Notes: generated by a model not told the origin, from the letters alone. Counted from the stretch's first letter, positions 36,548-46,410 are shown. The stretch is DNA of 64,000 nt from an uncultured Ruminococcus sp. (GCA_904377845.1 CAJFGR010000021.1:1-64000), one strand, 5' to 3'. Program-made: numbers and translations.

Positions 36548-38980
36548 ATGCCAAGGAGAAAACCAGCGCAGACAGAAGAAAAAAAAGACAGAAGAATACC
36601 TACTACAAGATACAATCCCGAATACAAAAAGGGTCTGACCAGCCAGCAGGTGCAGGAACACCGCCTGCACGGCTGGCTTAACCGTTCTGTGGAACCGCCT
36701 TCCAAGACGACAAAGGAAATCATACACGAAAATGTCTTTACATACTTTAACCTGATTTTTGCGAGTCTGGCAGTACTGCTTATTCTGGTCGGATCATTTC
36801 GCGATCTGACATTTCTGCCGGTTATCATTGCCAATACACTGATCGGTATTATACAGGAGATCCGCGCAAAACAGGTACTGGATAAGCTGACCATGCTGAA
36901 TGCTCCTCACGCCACGGTCGTACGCGACGGGAAGAAGTCAGTCATTGATGCTGAAGAACTGGTGATTGATGATATTGTTATTTTTAAGGCGGGAAATCAG
37001 GTCTGTGCTGACGCTGTTGTCAGCGCAGGTGAAGTGCAGGTTAATGAGTCACTCCTGACGGGGGAGTCAGATGAGATCACTAAACGAAGAGGCGACAAAC
37101 TGATGTCCGGAAGCTTTATCGTATCCGGTCAGTGTCACGCAAGACTGGACCGGGTTGGAGAGGATTCGTATATTTCCAAACTTACACTGCAGGCAAAGCA
37201 GATGCAGTCGGGTGAGCAGTCCGAGATGATACGCTCTCTCGACAAACTGGTAAAATGGGTCGGTGTAGCAATTATTCCGATCGGGCTTGTTCTGTTTTCA
37301 CAGGCATTCTTCTTCCAGCATGACGGATTCCGCGAAAGCGTGACTTCTATGATCGCTGCCGTAATCGGCATGATTCCTGAGGGATTATATCTGCTGGCCA
37401 GTGTAGCCCTTGCGGTAAGCTCCATCCGCCTGGCTCAGAAGAAAGTTCTGCTCCACGATATGAAATGTATTGAGACGCTTGCACGTGTTGACGTGCTTTG
37501 CGTCGATAAGACCGGAACGATTACCGAGAATACGATGAAGGTTCAGGATGTAATCGAGACAGAAGAGTATGACTCTGATACAATGGCTCCGCTCCGGACA
37601 ATGCTCAGTGATTTTTCGGCTGCCATGACAAGAGATAATATCACTATGGCAGCTATGAAGGAATATTTTACAAACGGATCCGGAAAGAAACCGGTTTCAA
37701 AGACAGGATTTTCTTCCGCAACAAAGTACAGCAGCGTCACTTTCGAAGATGGTGTATATGTACTGGGTGCGCCGGAATTCGTCCTGAAAGAGAAATACGG
37801 AGTTTATGCGGAAGAAATTACGGAGCACGCTTCTACCGGTGCACGAGTCCTTGTGTTCGGCTCTTATGATGACGAAGTGGACGGAAAGCCTCTGGATCAC
37901 GGTATTACACCGCTTGGGTTTGTCCTTCTGGCGAATCCGATCCGTGAGGCCGCAAAAGAGACATTTGAATATTTTGCGGAGCAGGGAGTCGAAGTAAAAG
38001 TCATATCAGGAGATAATCCTGTCACGGTATCTAAGGTGGCGAGACAGGCGGGTATTAAAAATGCGGACAGATATGTGGATGCATCTGAACTGGAAAATGA
38101 GAGAGAGCTTGAGAAAGCAGTTCTTAATAATACGGTATTCGGACGTGTCACTCCGGACCAGAAGAGAAAATTTGTACGGATCCTGAAACAGGCAGGACAT
38201 ACAGTGGCAATGACCGGAGACGGTGTCAACGATGTACTTGCCCTTAAAGATGCGGACTGCAGTATCGCTATGGCTTCGGGAAGTGATGCGGCGGCTCAGG
38301 CCTCTCAGCTCGTGCTTCTGGAATCAGACTTCTCCTGTATGCCACAGGTTGTGTTAGAGGGCAGAAGGGTAGTCAATAACATTCAGCGATCAGCAAGTCT
38401 TTTCCTTGTTAAGAACATTTTTTCGTTCCTGCTGAGCCTGATCTCGGTAGTATTCATGTTCACTTATCCGCTGGAGCCGTCGCAAATCTCACTGATCAGT
38501 ATGTTTACGATCGGTATACCGGCGTTCTTCCTTGCGCTTGAGCCGAACAAAAATATAATTAAAGGCCATTTCCTTACGAATGTATTCCTGAAGGCACTGC
38601 CTGCCGCGATCACAGACGCTCTGGCGGTCGGTGCACTTGTAATCTTCGGACGTACATTCGGGGTGGACTCGACAGATATTTCCACAGCAGCTACCATGCT
38701 GCTTGCAATCGTAGGATTTATGATTCTGTATAAGATCAGCGCACCAATGAATAAGATCCGTGCGGCGATCCTTGCCGGATGTGCTGTCGGACTTATATTC
38801 TGCAGTATTTTCCTGAACGACCTCTTTGCCATTACGGGAATGACGACGGAATGCGTTATGCTTTTTGTTGTATTTGCCATAGCGACAGAACCCGTTCTGA
38901 GATACCTGACTTTACTCGTAGGGAAGCTTAGATTCTACTATCAGAGACTAAGAGGAAGGCTTCCTGAAGAAGATTCATAA
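36548..38980 (+). CDS. P-type cation ATPase, second type
   Basis: 810 aa HAD-type pump. It has TGES in the actuator domain, DKTGTIT as phosphorylation motif and TGDGVNDVLALKDAD as hinge. The IPEGLY helix and short N terminus resemble the CtpE-like subgroup rather than the first pump. Substrate cannot be set from sequence; calcium is reported for mycobacterial CtpE. A long bidirectional terminator follows. Confidence 0.85.
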   Translation: MPRRKPAQTEEKKDRRIPTTRYNPEYKKGLTSQQVQEHRLHGWLNRSVEPPSKTTKEIIHENVFTYFNLIFASLAVLLILVGSFRDLTFLPVIIANTLIGIIQEIRAKQVLDKLTMLNAPHATVVRDGKKSVIDAEELVIDDIVIFKAGNQVCADAVVSAGEVQVNESLLTGESDEITKRRGDKLMSGSFIVSGQCHARLDRVGEDSYISKLTLQAKQMQSGEQSEMIRSLDKLVKWVGVAIIPIGLVLFSQAFFFQHDGFRESVTSMIAAVIGMIPEGLYLLASVALAVSSIRLAQKKVLLHDMKCIETLARVDVLCVDKTGTITENTMKVQDVIETEEYDSDTMAPLRTMLSDFSAAMTRDNITMAAMKEYFTNGSGKKPVSKTGFSSATKYSSVTFEDGVYVLGAPEFVLKEKYGVYAEEITEHASTGARVLVFGSYDDEVDGKPLDHGITPLGFVLLANPIREAAKETFEYFAEQGVEVKVISGDNPVTVSKVARQAGIKNADRYVDASELENERELEKAVLNNTVFGRVTPDQKRKFVRILKQAGHTVAMTGDGVNDVLALKDADCSIAMASGSDAAAQASQLVLLESDFSCMPQVVLEGRRVVNNIQRSASLFLVKNIFSFLLSLISVVFMFTYPLEPSQISLISMFTIGIPAFFLALEPNKNIIKGHFLTNVFLKALPAAITDALAVGALVIFGRTFGVDSTDISTAATMLLAIVGFMILYKISAPMNKIRAAILAGCAVGLIFCSIFLNDLFAITGMTTECVMLFVVFAIATEPVLRYLTLLVGKLRFYYQRLRGRLPEEDS

Positions 38981-38995
38981 TTAGTAAATATTCAT

Positions 38996-39033
38996 AGAAT
39001 AAAGCGTCCCGCAGATACAGGACGCTTTATTCT
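38996..39033. terminator. Bidirectional terminator
   Basis: AGAATAAAGCGTCC (38996-39009) pairs with GGACGCTTTATTCT (39020-39033), a 14-base perfect stem. A/T-rich arms on both sides suit the convergent genes on either side. Confidence 0.85.
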
Positions 39034-39057
39034 ATATTTGCAAGGCTTACACTCATA

Positions 39058-40233
39058 TTACAGAAGTAAAAATAAATCTTCCAGTCCGAAAATCTCTTCA
39101 TTGCAAAGCAGCTGTTCCATTGTTACTTTATTGTAATCGGAATGTTCGATTTCACGGCAATAGCGGACTGCAGTCATAATCATCTTCTTCGGATCAAGCC
39201 TGCCTGCGTGCTGAATCCACTGTGCGCGGACGAGCTCCCGTATAAGAATGAAGCCGGCAGCAGCGAATTTCATTTTCCCATATGCATTTCCATTATAGAC
39301 AGCACCACAGAAATAAGTAAATACAAAATAGACAAGAATCTGTTCCCCTGTAATATCATCGAAAACTTCTTCAAACACATTTTTGACTTCTTTATCAAAG
39401 GGATGGTATGTGTATTCTGTAAGCGCCCTGCGGGCAGCTGCCAGATGGGAAGTCCATTCTTTTTGCAGTACCTCCATCCGATTAAAAAGAGAGAATAATT
39501 TGTCCAGTGTCTGTCCTGCGTTCTCTGACTTCTGCCCGAAACTTTCTTCATCAGAGCACAGCTTTTCCAGCCGCTCTTCAAACCATCTCCACATCTGGGG
39601 AGAAGAATACCGTTCCAGAAGTTTATCAGCGTCAAAGAGCGCGTTCCTGTCGATTCTTTCCTGCAGATCGTGGGAGAGAGCAAGAGCGGCTGCAGCACGC
39701 AGTCTCAGCGGATAGGCCCTGTTCTGAAGAATTTGTAATATAAGACTTCTTGCATCCATCAGTTTTGTAAACAGAAAATAGTCAAAGTCTTCATAATCTT
39801 TTTCACAAGGTTCATCCAGTTCCGGGTTTTCTGCATGAAGGAAGCGCACCGGCTCTTTGCTGCCGAGAATGATTTTTGCAGCCGCAGGACATGACAGGGA
39901 GAGAGAAATTTCCCTGAGTCCTTCAAATTCCTCGATATGGCGGGGGTATGTCCTGCAGGTTCTGCAGAAAGCCTTCTCACCGCCGCCCTCCAGATAAAGA
40001 TCGCACAGATTGTCCTCATTCAGGAATGCACATCGTCCGTTGTATCGTCGGAAGCATCCTTCTTTCCAGTCAATTTCATTTTTCAGACGATTCCCGAAGG
40101 CGCCCCGTATCTTTCGGTATTTTTTCATTGATGCGGGATCTATCTGTATCTGCCATCCGGCACAGCAGGTGTCCGGGCAGTCTCCGGCAGTACATCTGAA
40201 TTTTTTATAATAATGAGGTGCCGTATACTGCAT
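39058..40233 (-). CDS. FliB-like putative lysine N-methylase / Cys-rich protein
   Basis: 391 aa protein of the family annotated as flagellin lysine-N-methylase (FliB). The N-terminal Cys pattern (CTAGDCPDTCCAGW near residues 14-27, then CAFL, CDLY, CRTCRTYPR, and SCPAAAK) suggests a metal or iron-sulfur site. AAAGGAG lies upstream of ATG at 40233. I see no flagellar gene in the window, so flagellin may not be the substrate. Read on the - strand, converging with the ATPase. Confidence 0.75.
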   Translation of the reverse strand: MQYTAPHYYKKFRCTAGDCPDTCCAGWQIQIDPASMKKYRKIRGAFGNRLKNEIDWKEGCFRRYNGRCAFLNEDNLCDLYLEGGGEKAFCRTCRTYPRHIEEFEGLREISLSLSCPAAAKIILGSKEPVRFLHAENPELDEPCEKDYEDFDYFLFTKLMDARSLILQILQNRAYPLRLRAAAALALSHDLQERIDRNALFDADKLLERYSSPQMWRWFEERLEKLCSDEESFGQKSENAGQTLDKLFSLFNRMEVLQKEWTSHLAAARRALTEYTYHPFDKEVKNVFEEVFDDITGEQILVYFVFTYFCGAVYNGNAYGKMKFAAAGFILIRELVRAQWIQHAGRLDPKKMIMTAVRYCREIEHSDYNKVTMEQLLCNEEIFGLEDLFLLL

Positions 40234-40332
40234 AGTTAATAAACTCCTTTCGCAGTGTATACTCTTTGGTACACTGATGTCATTAATCTATATTATAAAC
40301 AGGACCGATGTATTTTTAAAGACAGGATTTTC

Positions 40333-40361
40333 TTGTATTTCATATAGTCCGGGTATATTAT
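40333..40361 (+). promoter_or_regulatory. Promoter before the TrmH-like remnant
   Basis: TTGTAT (40333-40338), 17 bases, TATTAT (40356-40361). Divergent from the FliB-like gene. Confidence 0.55.
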
Positions 40362-40395
40362 TGTTGATGAAAAATGTTTAGAAAGAAGAAAAAGC

Positions 40396-40647
40396 ATGAA
40401 GAATATAATAATAGAAATCACGGATTTTAACGCGCCAGAACTGGATATTTATGCTCGTCTGACCGAGGCACAGCTGCTGAAAGAGACAGCGAAACTTGCA
40501 GTCATACTCTGCACTGAAGGTGACGGACTCTGCGACAAAACGATCGAAGCCAGCGATTATATCATAAAGATCCCGATGTCCCACGGCGTAGATTCCCTGA
40601 ATGTTGCCTCAGCCAGTGCAGTTGCATTTTGGGAACTGGGAAAATAA
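40396..40647 (+). pseudogene. TrmH-family RNA methyltransferase with large in-frame internal deletion
   Basis: 83 codons. Residues 1-28 (ending RLTEAQLL) match the N terminus of a TrmH/SpoU-type rRNA methyltransferase, and residues about 31-83 match its extreme C terminus: the SPOUT motifs TEGDGL and IPMSHGVDSLNVA are visible. The middle, roughly 180-190 residues in a 260-270 residue family, is absent. The frame survives, so a small product could be made, but most of the SAM-binding knot and substrate part is missing. Family recalled, not searched. Confidence 0.75.
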
Positions 40648-40665
40648 AAAAGGAAGTGAATAGCT

Positions 40666-41835
40666 GTGAAACAAAAAATCTATTCAAAGGATATTATTCT
40701 TGTTCTTGCCGCCAGCTTCTTCTATATGGCAAGTCCCATGCTTGTAACGCCGCTGATTACAGGCTTTACGGAAAGCATCGGCGCCTCTGCGGCACTGATG
40801 GGACTGGTGGGAGGAATGATGAATCTCGTATCCCTGGTCTGCCGGCCTGCTGCGGGTAATCTGGCAGACCGGATAAGCAAATATAAACTTTCCTTTGCAG
40901 GCGCGGTATTTATGACGATTGCATGTGTCGGTTATATTTTTGCTCCAAACGAAGCTGTAGTGGCTGTCGCGAGGATTATAAACGGCTTTGGATTTGCCTG
41001 CTGTTCCGTCTGTATGGCGACATGGATGTCCAATATGCTCCCGAAAGAGAAAATCGGATCAGGCATGGGATTTTACGGGACTATGAATGCCCTCGCAATG
41101 GCAGTAGCACCAGCTATCGGCGTATGCGCATATCAGGCGTTCGGATACCGGGCCGCATTTGTAATTGCCCTCATTTTTTCTGTGGCAATTATCATAGTCA
41201 TTCAGTTGATCGGGGACAAAGGGGAACCGGAAGAGGCATCTGTTTCTACCGATGCAGGGCGCAGTCACATTGAACTGATCGATGTCAAGGTAGTCCCCAT
41301 CGCGCTGATCATCATGCTGTTTGCGATCCCATACTGTGCAACCCAGTCATTTCTCGTAACTTACGCGGAAACCCGGGAGCTCCATATTATGGTCGGTATG
41401 TTTTTCCCTGCGTATGCAGCCGTACTGATCGTGTTAAGACTTTCGCTCAGGAATCTGTTCGATAAGCTGCCGTTTCAGGTGTTTCTGCTGGCGAGTACTC
41501 TCAGCGAACTTATGGCAATCCTGCTGTTGACCGTGATGAATAATAATGTAATAATGATTTTAGCATCCTGCTTCCTGGCCGGCGGATACGGGATTATGAG
41601 CTCCGTATGCCAGTCTACGGCAATTCTGCTGGCAGGCAAAGAAAAAAGAGGACTTGCAAACAGCACATACTATATCGGTCTGGATCTGGGGATGACGCTC
41701 GGACCGTTTATCGGCGGCATACTGTACGGCGGGCTTGATATAGGATGGTTCTACCCTGTACTTATGGTGACAATGCCTCTGGCGGCGGCAGTATATTTGT
41801 TTAGCAGAAAAAGATTGAAAGGCGAGAGAAAATAA
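40666..41835 (+). CDS. Major facilitator superfamily transporter
   Basis: 389 aa with about 12 hydrophobic helices. The loop between helices 2 and 3 has the MFS-type motif (GNLADRISKY). Start GTG 40666, after AAGGAAGTG. Substrate not predictable; drug-exporter-like. The next gene, a phosphoesterase, starts one base after its stop. Confidence 0.85.
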   Translation: MKQKIYSKDIILVLAASFFYMASPMLVTPLITGFTESIGASAALMGLVGGMMNLVSLVCRPAAGNLADRISKYKLSFAGAVFMTIACVGYIFAPNEAVVAVARIINGFGFACCSVCMATWMSNMLPKEKIGSGMGFYGTMNALAMAVAPAIGVCAYQAFGYRAAFVIALIFSVAIIIVIQLIGDKGEPEEASVSTDAGRSHIELIDVKVVPIALIIMLFAIPYCATQSFLVTYAETRELHIMVGMFFPAYAAVLIVLRLSLRNLFDKLPFQVFLLASTLSELMAILLLTVMNNNVIMILASCFLAGGYGIMSSVCQSTAILLAGKEKRGLANSTYYIGLDLGMTLGPFIGGILYGGLDIGWFYPVLMVTMPLAAAVYLFSRKRLKGERK

Positions 41836-41836
41836 T

Positions 41837-42577
41837 ATGGCACTTTATGCAATGGGCGATCTGCACCTGAGTTTCCAGTCAGATAAGCCGATGGACCCTT
41901 TTGGACGCGTCTGGAGGCACCACGAACGTAAGATCGCAAAATATGTAAATCAGATTGTAAAATCTGAAGATACACTTGTACTTACCGGAGATCATTCATG
42001 GGGCAGAAAGCTTGAGGAAAGCAGAGATGATCTGGCCTTTATCGAAAAACTTCCGGGGAACAAGATCCTGCTTCGGGGCAACCATGATATGTTCTGGGAC
42101 GCAAAAAAGACAAATAAGCTGAACGAGGAATACAAAGGCCGGCTTTTCTTCCTGCAGAATAATTTTGCTGCATATAAGGATTACGCCCTTGTCGGCACAA
42201 AAGGATTTACATTTGAAGGGCCTTTCTATCTGGACAGATGGGGGAATATCACCGGCTGGGACGAAGAAAGAGAAGAACACGCCAAAAAGCTGATATCGCG
42301 GGAACTGAAGCGTCTGCGCGAGTCCTTCCGGCTGGCCCAAGAAGCAGGGTACAGAAAGTTTGTCATGTTTCTGCATTATCCGCCAACCAGTATACTTGAG
42401 AAAACATCCCCTTTTACGGAAATAGCAGAGGAATATAAAGTCTCTGCTGTCGTGTATTCGCACTGTCATGGCGAGCGCCGGTTCGGGGACAGCATCCGCG
42501 GTAATTATCATGGTATCAATTATATGCTTGTGTCAGGAGATTATCTGAACTTCCGGCCGGCATTTGTGATGAATTGA
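41837..42577 (+). CDS. Calcineurin-like metallophosphoesterase
   Basis: 246 aa cytoplasmic phosphoesterase. The metal-binding motifs appear in order: GDLHLS (residues 7-12), TGDHSWG (near 50), GNHDMFWD (near 78) and HCHGE (near 210). Substrate unknown. Probably co-transcribed with the transporter, which starts one gene earlier. Confidence 0.85.
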   Translation: MALYAMGDLHLSFQSDKPMDPFGRVWRHHERKIAKYVNQIVKSEDTLVLTGDHSWGRKLEESRDDLAFIEKLPGNKILLRGNHDMFWDAKKTNKLNEEYKGRLFFLQNNFAAYKDYALVGTKGFTFEGPFYLDRWGNITGWDEEREEHAKKLISRELKRLRESFRLAQEAGYRKFVMFLHYPPTSILEKTSPFTEIAEEYKVSAVVYSHCHGERRFGDSIRGNYHGINYMLVSGDYLNFRPAFVMN

Positions 42578-42608
42578 TGTTAAGAAAATGAAGAGGAGAA
42601 AATAATCA

Positions 42609-43373
42609 ATGATGACAGATTATGCAGGAAATATAAAACTCTTAAACCGTGATGCAATCAAATATATTGCGATGTTCACCATGTTCCTGAATCATGTGGC
42701 AAATATTTTTCTGGATCCGGGGACAGTGCTTTTTACAATTCTTGTCGATATCGGATATTTTACAGCACCGGTCATGTGCTATTTTCTCGTAGAAGGCTAT
42801 CATTACACAAGGTCAAAGAAAAAATATGCCCGTCGGCTTGCTGTATTTGCCCTCATATCTGAGCTGCCGTTCTGCCTTGCATTTTCAGAAGTATATACAG
42901 GAGAGAAGATCATATCATTCTGCGGATTTAATATGATATTCACTCTTTTCCTCTGCTTTTGTATTCTGCTTGCCATAGACTATGTACAAAATGATCTTCT
43001 GCAGATTTTTCTTATTGCCGGCCTGTTTGTATTGTCACTATTTTCCGACTGGGCTCTCGTAGCTCCACTGTTCACCGTATTGTTTGCCCGAGCGGGAAAA
43101 GATAAAAGGCGTATCAGAAATGCATATCTGACTGGTGCGGGACTCTTTGCCATAATGAATTTCAGCCCCGGCACTGGTTTATCGGGAATATTGATCGGGC
43201 TCGTCTATGCACTGATGTCGGCTGTCGGCATTCTGGCGGCGGGAGCAGTAATTGTATGGCTGTATAACGGAAAAAGAATGGAACACGGAAAGACATTCTC
43301 AAAATGGTTCTTTTACTGGTTCTATCCGGTGCATCTGCTTATACTTGGAATAATCAGGGTATGCTTTTTCTAG
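42609..43373 (+). CDS. TraX family membrane protein
   Basis: 254 aa polytopic protein of the TraX family (named for F-pilin acetylation; most members are chromosomal and of unknown role). About eight hydrophobic segments. Features such as LNRDAIKYIAMFTMFLNH near the start and FYWFYPVHLLIL at the end are typical. GAGGAG precedes the start. Confidence 0.8.
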   Translation: MMTDYAGNIKLLNRDAIKYIAMFTMFLNHVANIFLDPGTVLFTILVDIGYFTAPVMCYFLVEGYHYTRSKKKYARRLAVFALISELPFCLAFSEVYTGEKIISFCGFNMIFTLFLCFCILLAIDYVQNDLLQIFLIAGLFVLSLFSDWALVAPLFTVLFARAGKDKRRIRNAYLTGAGLFAIMNFSPGTGLSGILIGLVYALMSAVGILAAGAVIVWLYNGKRMEHGKTFSKWFFYWFYPVHLLILGIIRVCFF

Positions 43374-43735
43374 CCTGGCAGAAGAACTTGCAGATTACCG
43401 GCGTTTCTTTGTTGTTTACTGTTGAGTGTATCTGCAAGGACATCTTGCAGCAGTACTATCAGATATTCAGCGGAGCCGGAACAGCAGTGGGCAACAAACT
43501 GACAGACGTGCTGTCCACTGCTGACCCGATCGTGATCTTTTTCTCTAATTCCTGGCTGACAGAAAGAGGAATGTACAGCCGCTACACAGAGACATTTGTT
43601 CCCGCGGACGGTGTCAGTATGAGTGAGGAAGAGAAGAACGTGTATGTCGAGAATATAAAATACATTGTGAACAGCCGGCTGAAGCTGGGACAGCTGATCA
43701 TTGAAAATGATTACTACCGGCAGGCTCTGGAATAA
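43361..43735 (+). CDS. Unrecognised protein, doubtful start
   Basis: Up to 124 aa. The first ATG (43361) overlaps the end of traX by 13 bases and has no convincing ribosome-binding site. The sequence is amphipathic with a hydrophobic start (GVSLLF), and the C-terminal half is charged and helical. I do not recognise the family. It could be a genuine small coupled gene or the 3-prime part of a gene whose start is lost, as with other broken genes in this window. Confidence 0.5.
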   Translation: MLFLAWQKNLQITGVSLLFTVECICKDILQQYYQIFSGAGTAVGNKLTDVLSTADPIVIFFSNSWLTERGMYSRYTETFVPADGVSMSEEEKNVYVENIKYIVNSRLKLGQLIIENDYYRQALE

Positions 43736-43749
43736 ATAAGGAGGAAAAT

Positions 43750-44205
43750 ATGGCAAGGATCAGAATTATAAAGAAAAACGATGAGTTTAACAGCGATTAT
43801 GATATTGGAGATATCTTTGAGATCACGGGTACATGGTATGGCGGCGTGCATATTAAAGGTAAGTCCGGAGTACCGGTCTCTCTGGATAAGGACGAGTATG
43901 TTGAACTGGATACTGAGCCGGAACCGGCTGTGGAAGAACCTGAAATACAGAGAGACATATTCGTCGGCGATATTGTGCGGCATTTTAAAAGAGAATGGGT
44001 TTCTGCTGAAACATCCGAATATCTATATAAAGTACTCGCTTTTGCGCAGCACACGGAAACCGGTGAAAAACTGGTCATTTATCAGGCGCTGTATTCTCCC
44101 TTTAAAGTCTGCGCCAGACCTTACGCCATGTTTATGAGCGAAATTGACAGAGAAAAATATCCGGATATCAAACAGCAGTACCGGTTTGAGAAAGTGCAGG
44201 TGTAA
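43750..44205 (+). CDS. DUF1653 domain protein
   Basis: 151 aa. The C-terminal part (about residues 75-148, beginning [11 protein letters not shown]) is a DUF1653 domain; the N-terminal part (residues 1-60) forms a small beta-rich domain. AGGAGG lies before ATG 43750. Function unknown. Confidence 0.8.
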   Translation: MARIRIIKKNDEFNSDYDIGDIFEITGTWYGGVHIKGKSGVPVSLDKDEYVELDTEPEPAVEEPEIQRDIFVGDIVRHFKREWVSAETSEYLYKVLAFAQHTETGEKLVIYQALYSPFKVCARPYAMFMSEIDREKYPDIKQQYRFEKVQV

Positions 44206-44210
44206 AGAGT

Positions 44211-44483
44211 ATGTCATCAGAGAGAACGGACGAATTGTACAGACTTCTGCTGAGTAAAGGATACCCGAAAGAATTCTGTGCAGAGATTGCATATAAAAAT
44301 ATGAATACAGACTATACCGCCACCAGAATGCTTGGATATCTGTACCGGGTGACCAATCCCAGAATTGAAGATCTGGTGGATGAGATGCTGGCAATCCTAA
44401 GTGACCGGGATGCGATCATACAGAAGAAAGAGATGGAACAGGCACAGGCCGTGCTCAATGATATTTATAACAACGGCCTGTAA
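44211..44483 (+). CDS. Small conserved helical protein
   Basis: 90 aa, largely helical and charged, starting five bases after the DUF1653 stop, so probably in the same operon. I do not recognise a domain. The sequence is compact and well formed (start MSSERTDELYRLLL), so it looks real. Confidence 0.65.
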   Translation: MSSERTDELYRLLLSKGYPKEFCAEIAYKNMNTDYTATRMLGYLYRVTNPRIEDLVDEMLAILSDRDAIIQKKEMEQAQAVLNDIYNNGL

Positions 44484-44541
44484 ACACAGGACAAGAGGCG
44501 TAACAGGAACAGGAAAATAGAAGTATCAGGAGAGGTTAGAG

Positions 44542-44979
44542 ATGAGCAGATTACAGCGGTTTACAGAGGCTCAGGAAAGAGATTTTGAGACAGCTTTGTC
44601 AGAAATCCGGAACGGACATAAGCGAAGTCACTGGATGTGGTATATATTTCCTCAGATCCATGGCCTTGGCTTCAGCAGCACTTCAGCCTATTATGCGATA
44701 CAGAGTATGGCGGAAGCAAAAGATTTTTTGAATGACCAATATCTTGGTACTAATCTTAGAACGATCAGCGAAGCTCTGCTTGAACTGGATACAGATGATC
44801 CTTATCAGGTCTTCGGAAGTCCCGATCATCTGAAACTGCTTTCCTGTATGACGCTGTTCGAGGCGGCTGAAGGAGAAGGCGGAGTATTTACGCAGGTGAT
44901 TGATAAGTATTACAACGGAAGACGGGATGATAAAACGTTAAAAATCCTGAAACAGGAAGAAAATTATGAGTCTGAATAA
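44542..44979 (+). CDS. DUF1810 family protein
   Basis: 145 aa of the DUF1810 family. The segment SHWMWYIFPQIHGLG near residues 30-44 is the family hallmark. AGGAGAGG precedes the start. Function unknown. A bidirectional terminator follows. Confidence 0.85.
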   Translation: MSRLQRFTEAQERDFETALSEIRNGHKRSHWMWYIFPQIHGLGFSSTSAYYAIQSMAEAKDFLNDQYLGTNLRTISEALLELDTDDPYQVFGSPDHLKLLSCMTLFEAAEGEGGVFTQVIDKYYNGRRDDKTLKILKQEENYESE

Positions 44980-44982
44980 GAT

Positions 44983-45021
44983 AAAAGCGCTGTTCGGCCT
45001 ATTGCCTTACAGCGCACTTTT
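44983..45021. terminator. Bidirectional terminator
   Basis: AAAAGCGCTGT (44983-44993) pairs with ACAGCGCACTTTT (45009-45021) with a two-base bulge, between convergent genes. Confidence 0.75.
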
Positions 45022-45030
45022 AACGTTTTG

Positions 45031-46410
45031 TTATTTCAGGAAAAATCTCACCATTTTCTCATGCAGCTTTCGATAAGGCTGATACCGCATCGGGAGATCG
45101 ATCCATGTCTTCTTATCTACAATGCTCTTATAATGTGAGAACGTATCAAAACCGGTCTTTCCGTGGTATGCACCCATTCCGCTTTCACCGAATCCGCCGA
45201 ATCCCATCTCCGTGGTTGCCAGATGGATAATGGTATCGTTGATGCAGCCTCCCCCGAACCCGCAGCGTGAGGTTACTTTCTTTACAGCTGCCTTGTCGGA
45301 TGTAAAGAAGTAAAGAGCCAGAGGATGGGGCATAATATTGATGCGGCGGATCACTTCATCCAGGTTGTCATACATCAGGATCGGCATAACAGGGCCGAAG
45401 ATTTCTTCCTGCATGACCGCGTCGGAAAATGTTACGTTATCCATAACCGTCGGTTCAATACGGAGCGTTTTGCGCTCAGAATTTCCGCCGTGTACAACTT
45501 TCTTTTCATCGATCAGACCCGTGATTCTGTCAAAATGCTTTTCATTGATGATCTTCCCGTAATTTGGATTATGAAGCGGCTGTTTTCCGTACTGTTTCTG
45601 GATTTGTTTCTTTACTTCTTTTATCAGCTTGTCTTTTATAGACCGGTGGCAGTACACATAATCCGGTGCAACACAGGTCTGTCCGCAGTTCAGGTATTTC
45701 CCGAAGACGATCCTTCTTGCTGCAAGTTTAATGTCAGCCGTCTGATCCACAATGCACGGACTCTTTCCTCCCAGTTCAAGAGTCACCGGCGTCAGATATT
45801 CTGCCGCATTCCGCATCACCTCTTTTCCGACAGCCTGACTTCCGGTGAAGAAGATATAGTCGAAGTGTTCATGAAGGAGACAGGTGTTTTCTGCCCGTCC
45901 GCCGGTTACCACAGCCACATACTGGGGCTCAAAGCACTCGGAAAGGATGTGACGGATCACTTCGCTGGTATGCGGAGAATAAGCGCTGGGCTTTACTACC
46001 GCCGTATTTCCGGCAGCCAGTGCGTCTACAAGCGGAGAGAGAGTCAGCATAAAAGGATAATTCCACGGACTCATGATCAGCGTCACCCCATACGGCGACG
46101 GCTTCTTATAGCTCCGGGAATGAAACTGCGCCAGCGGTGTCCGGACTCTTTTTTCTCCTGCAAACCGTTTGGTATGCTTCATCATATAGCTGATCTCTTC
46201 CAGTACAAGGCCGGTTTCGCACATATAACTTTCAAATCCGCTTTTCCCCAGATCTTTTTTCAGGGCGTCATGGATCTCCGCCTCGTGGCCGGAAATGGCG
46301 TTATAGAGTTTCTGAAGCGCCGCAAGACGTGTGCTGACCGGAAGTGTGGCACCGGTGTAAAAATATTTTCTCTGTTTCGTTACGATATCTTTAATTTCCT
46401 GTTCCGTCAT
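45031..46410 (-). CDS. Aldehyde dehydrogenase (class 3 type)
   Basis: 459 aa NAD(P)-dependent dehydrogenase oxidising aldehydes to acids. SPWNYPF (N-terminal half), the Glu motif LELGGKS and the catalytic Cys motif NCGQTCV are intact. I start at MTEQEIKD (46410), which has AAAAGGAG upstream; the frame extends to 46449. It overlaps the upstream alcohol dehydrogenase by 20 bases, so the two form an operon. The class 3 form often handles fatty or aromatic aldehydes. Confidence 0.92.
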   Translation of the reverse strand: MTEQEIKDIVTKQRKYFYTGATLPVSTRLAALQKLYNAISGHEAEIHDALKKDLGKSGFESYMCETGLVLEEISYMMKHTKRFAGEKRVRTPLAQFHSRSYKKPSPYGVTLIMSPWNYPFMLTLSPLVDALAAGNTAVVKPSAYSPHTSEVIRHILSECFEPQYVAVVTGGRAENTCLLHEHFDYIFFTGSQAVGKEVMRNAAEYLTPVTLELGGKSPCIVDQTADIKLAARRIVFGKYLNCGQTCVAPDYVYCHRSIKDKLIKEVKKQIQKQYGKQPLHNPNYGKIINEKHFDRITGLIDEKKVVHGGNSERKTLRIEPTVMDNVTFSDAVMQEEIFGPVMPILMYDNLDEVIRRINIMPHPLALYFFTSDKAAVKKVTSRCGFGGGCINDTIIHLATTEMGFGGFGESGMGAYHGKTGFDTFSHYKSIVDKKTWIDLPMRYQPYRKLHEKMVRFFLK

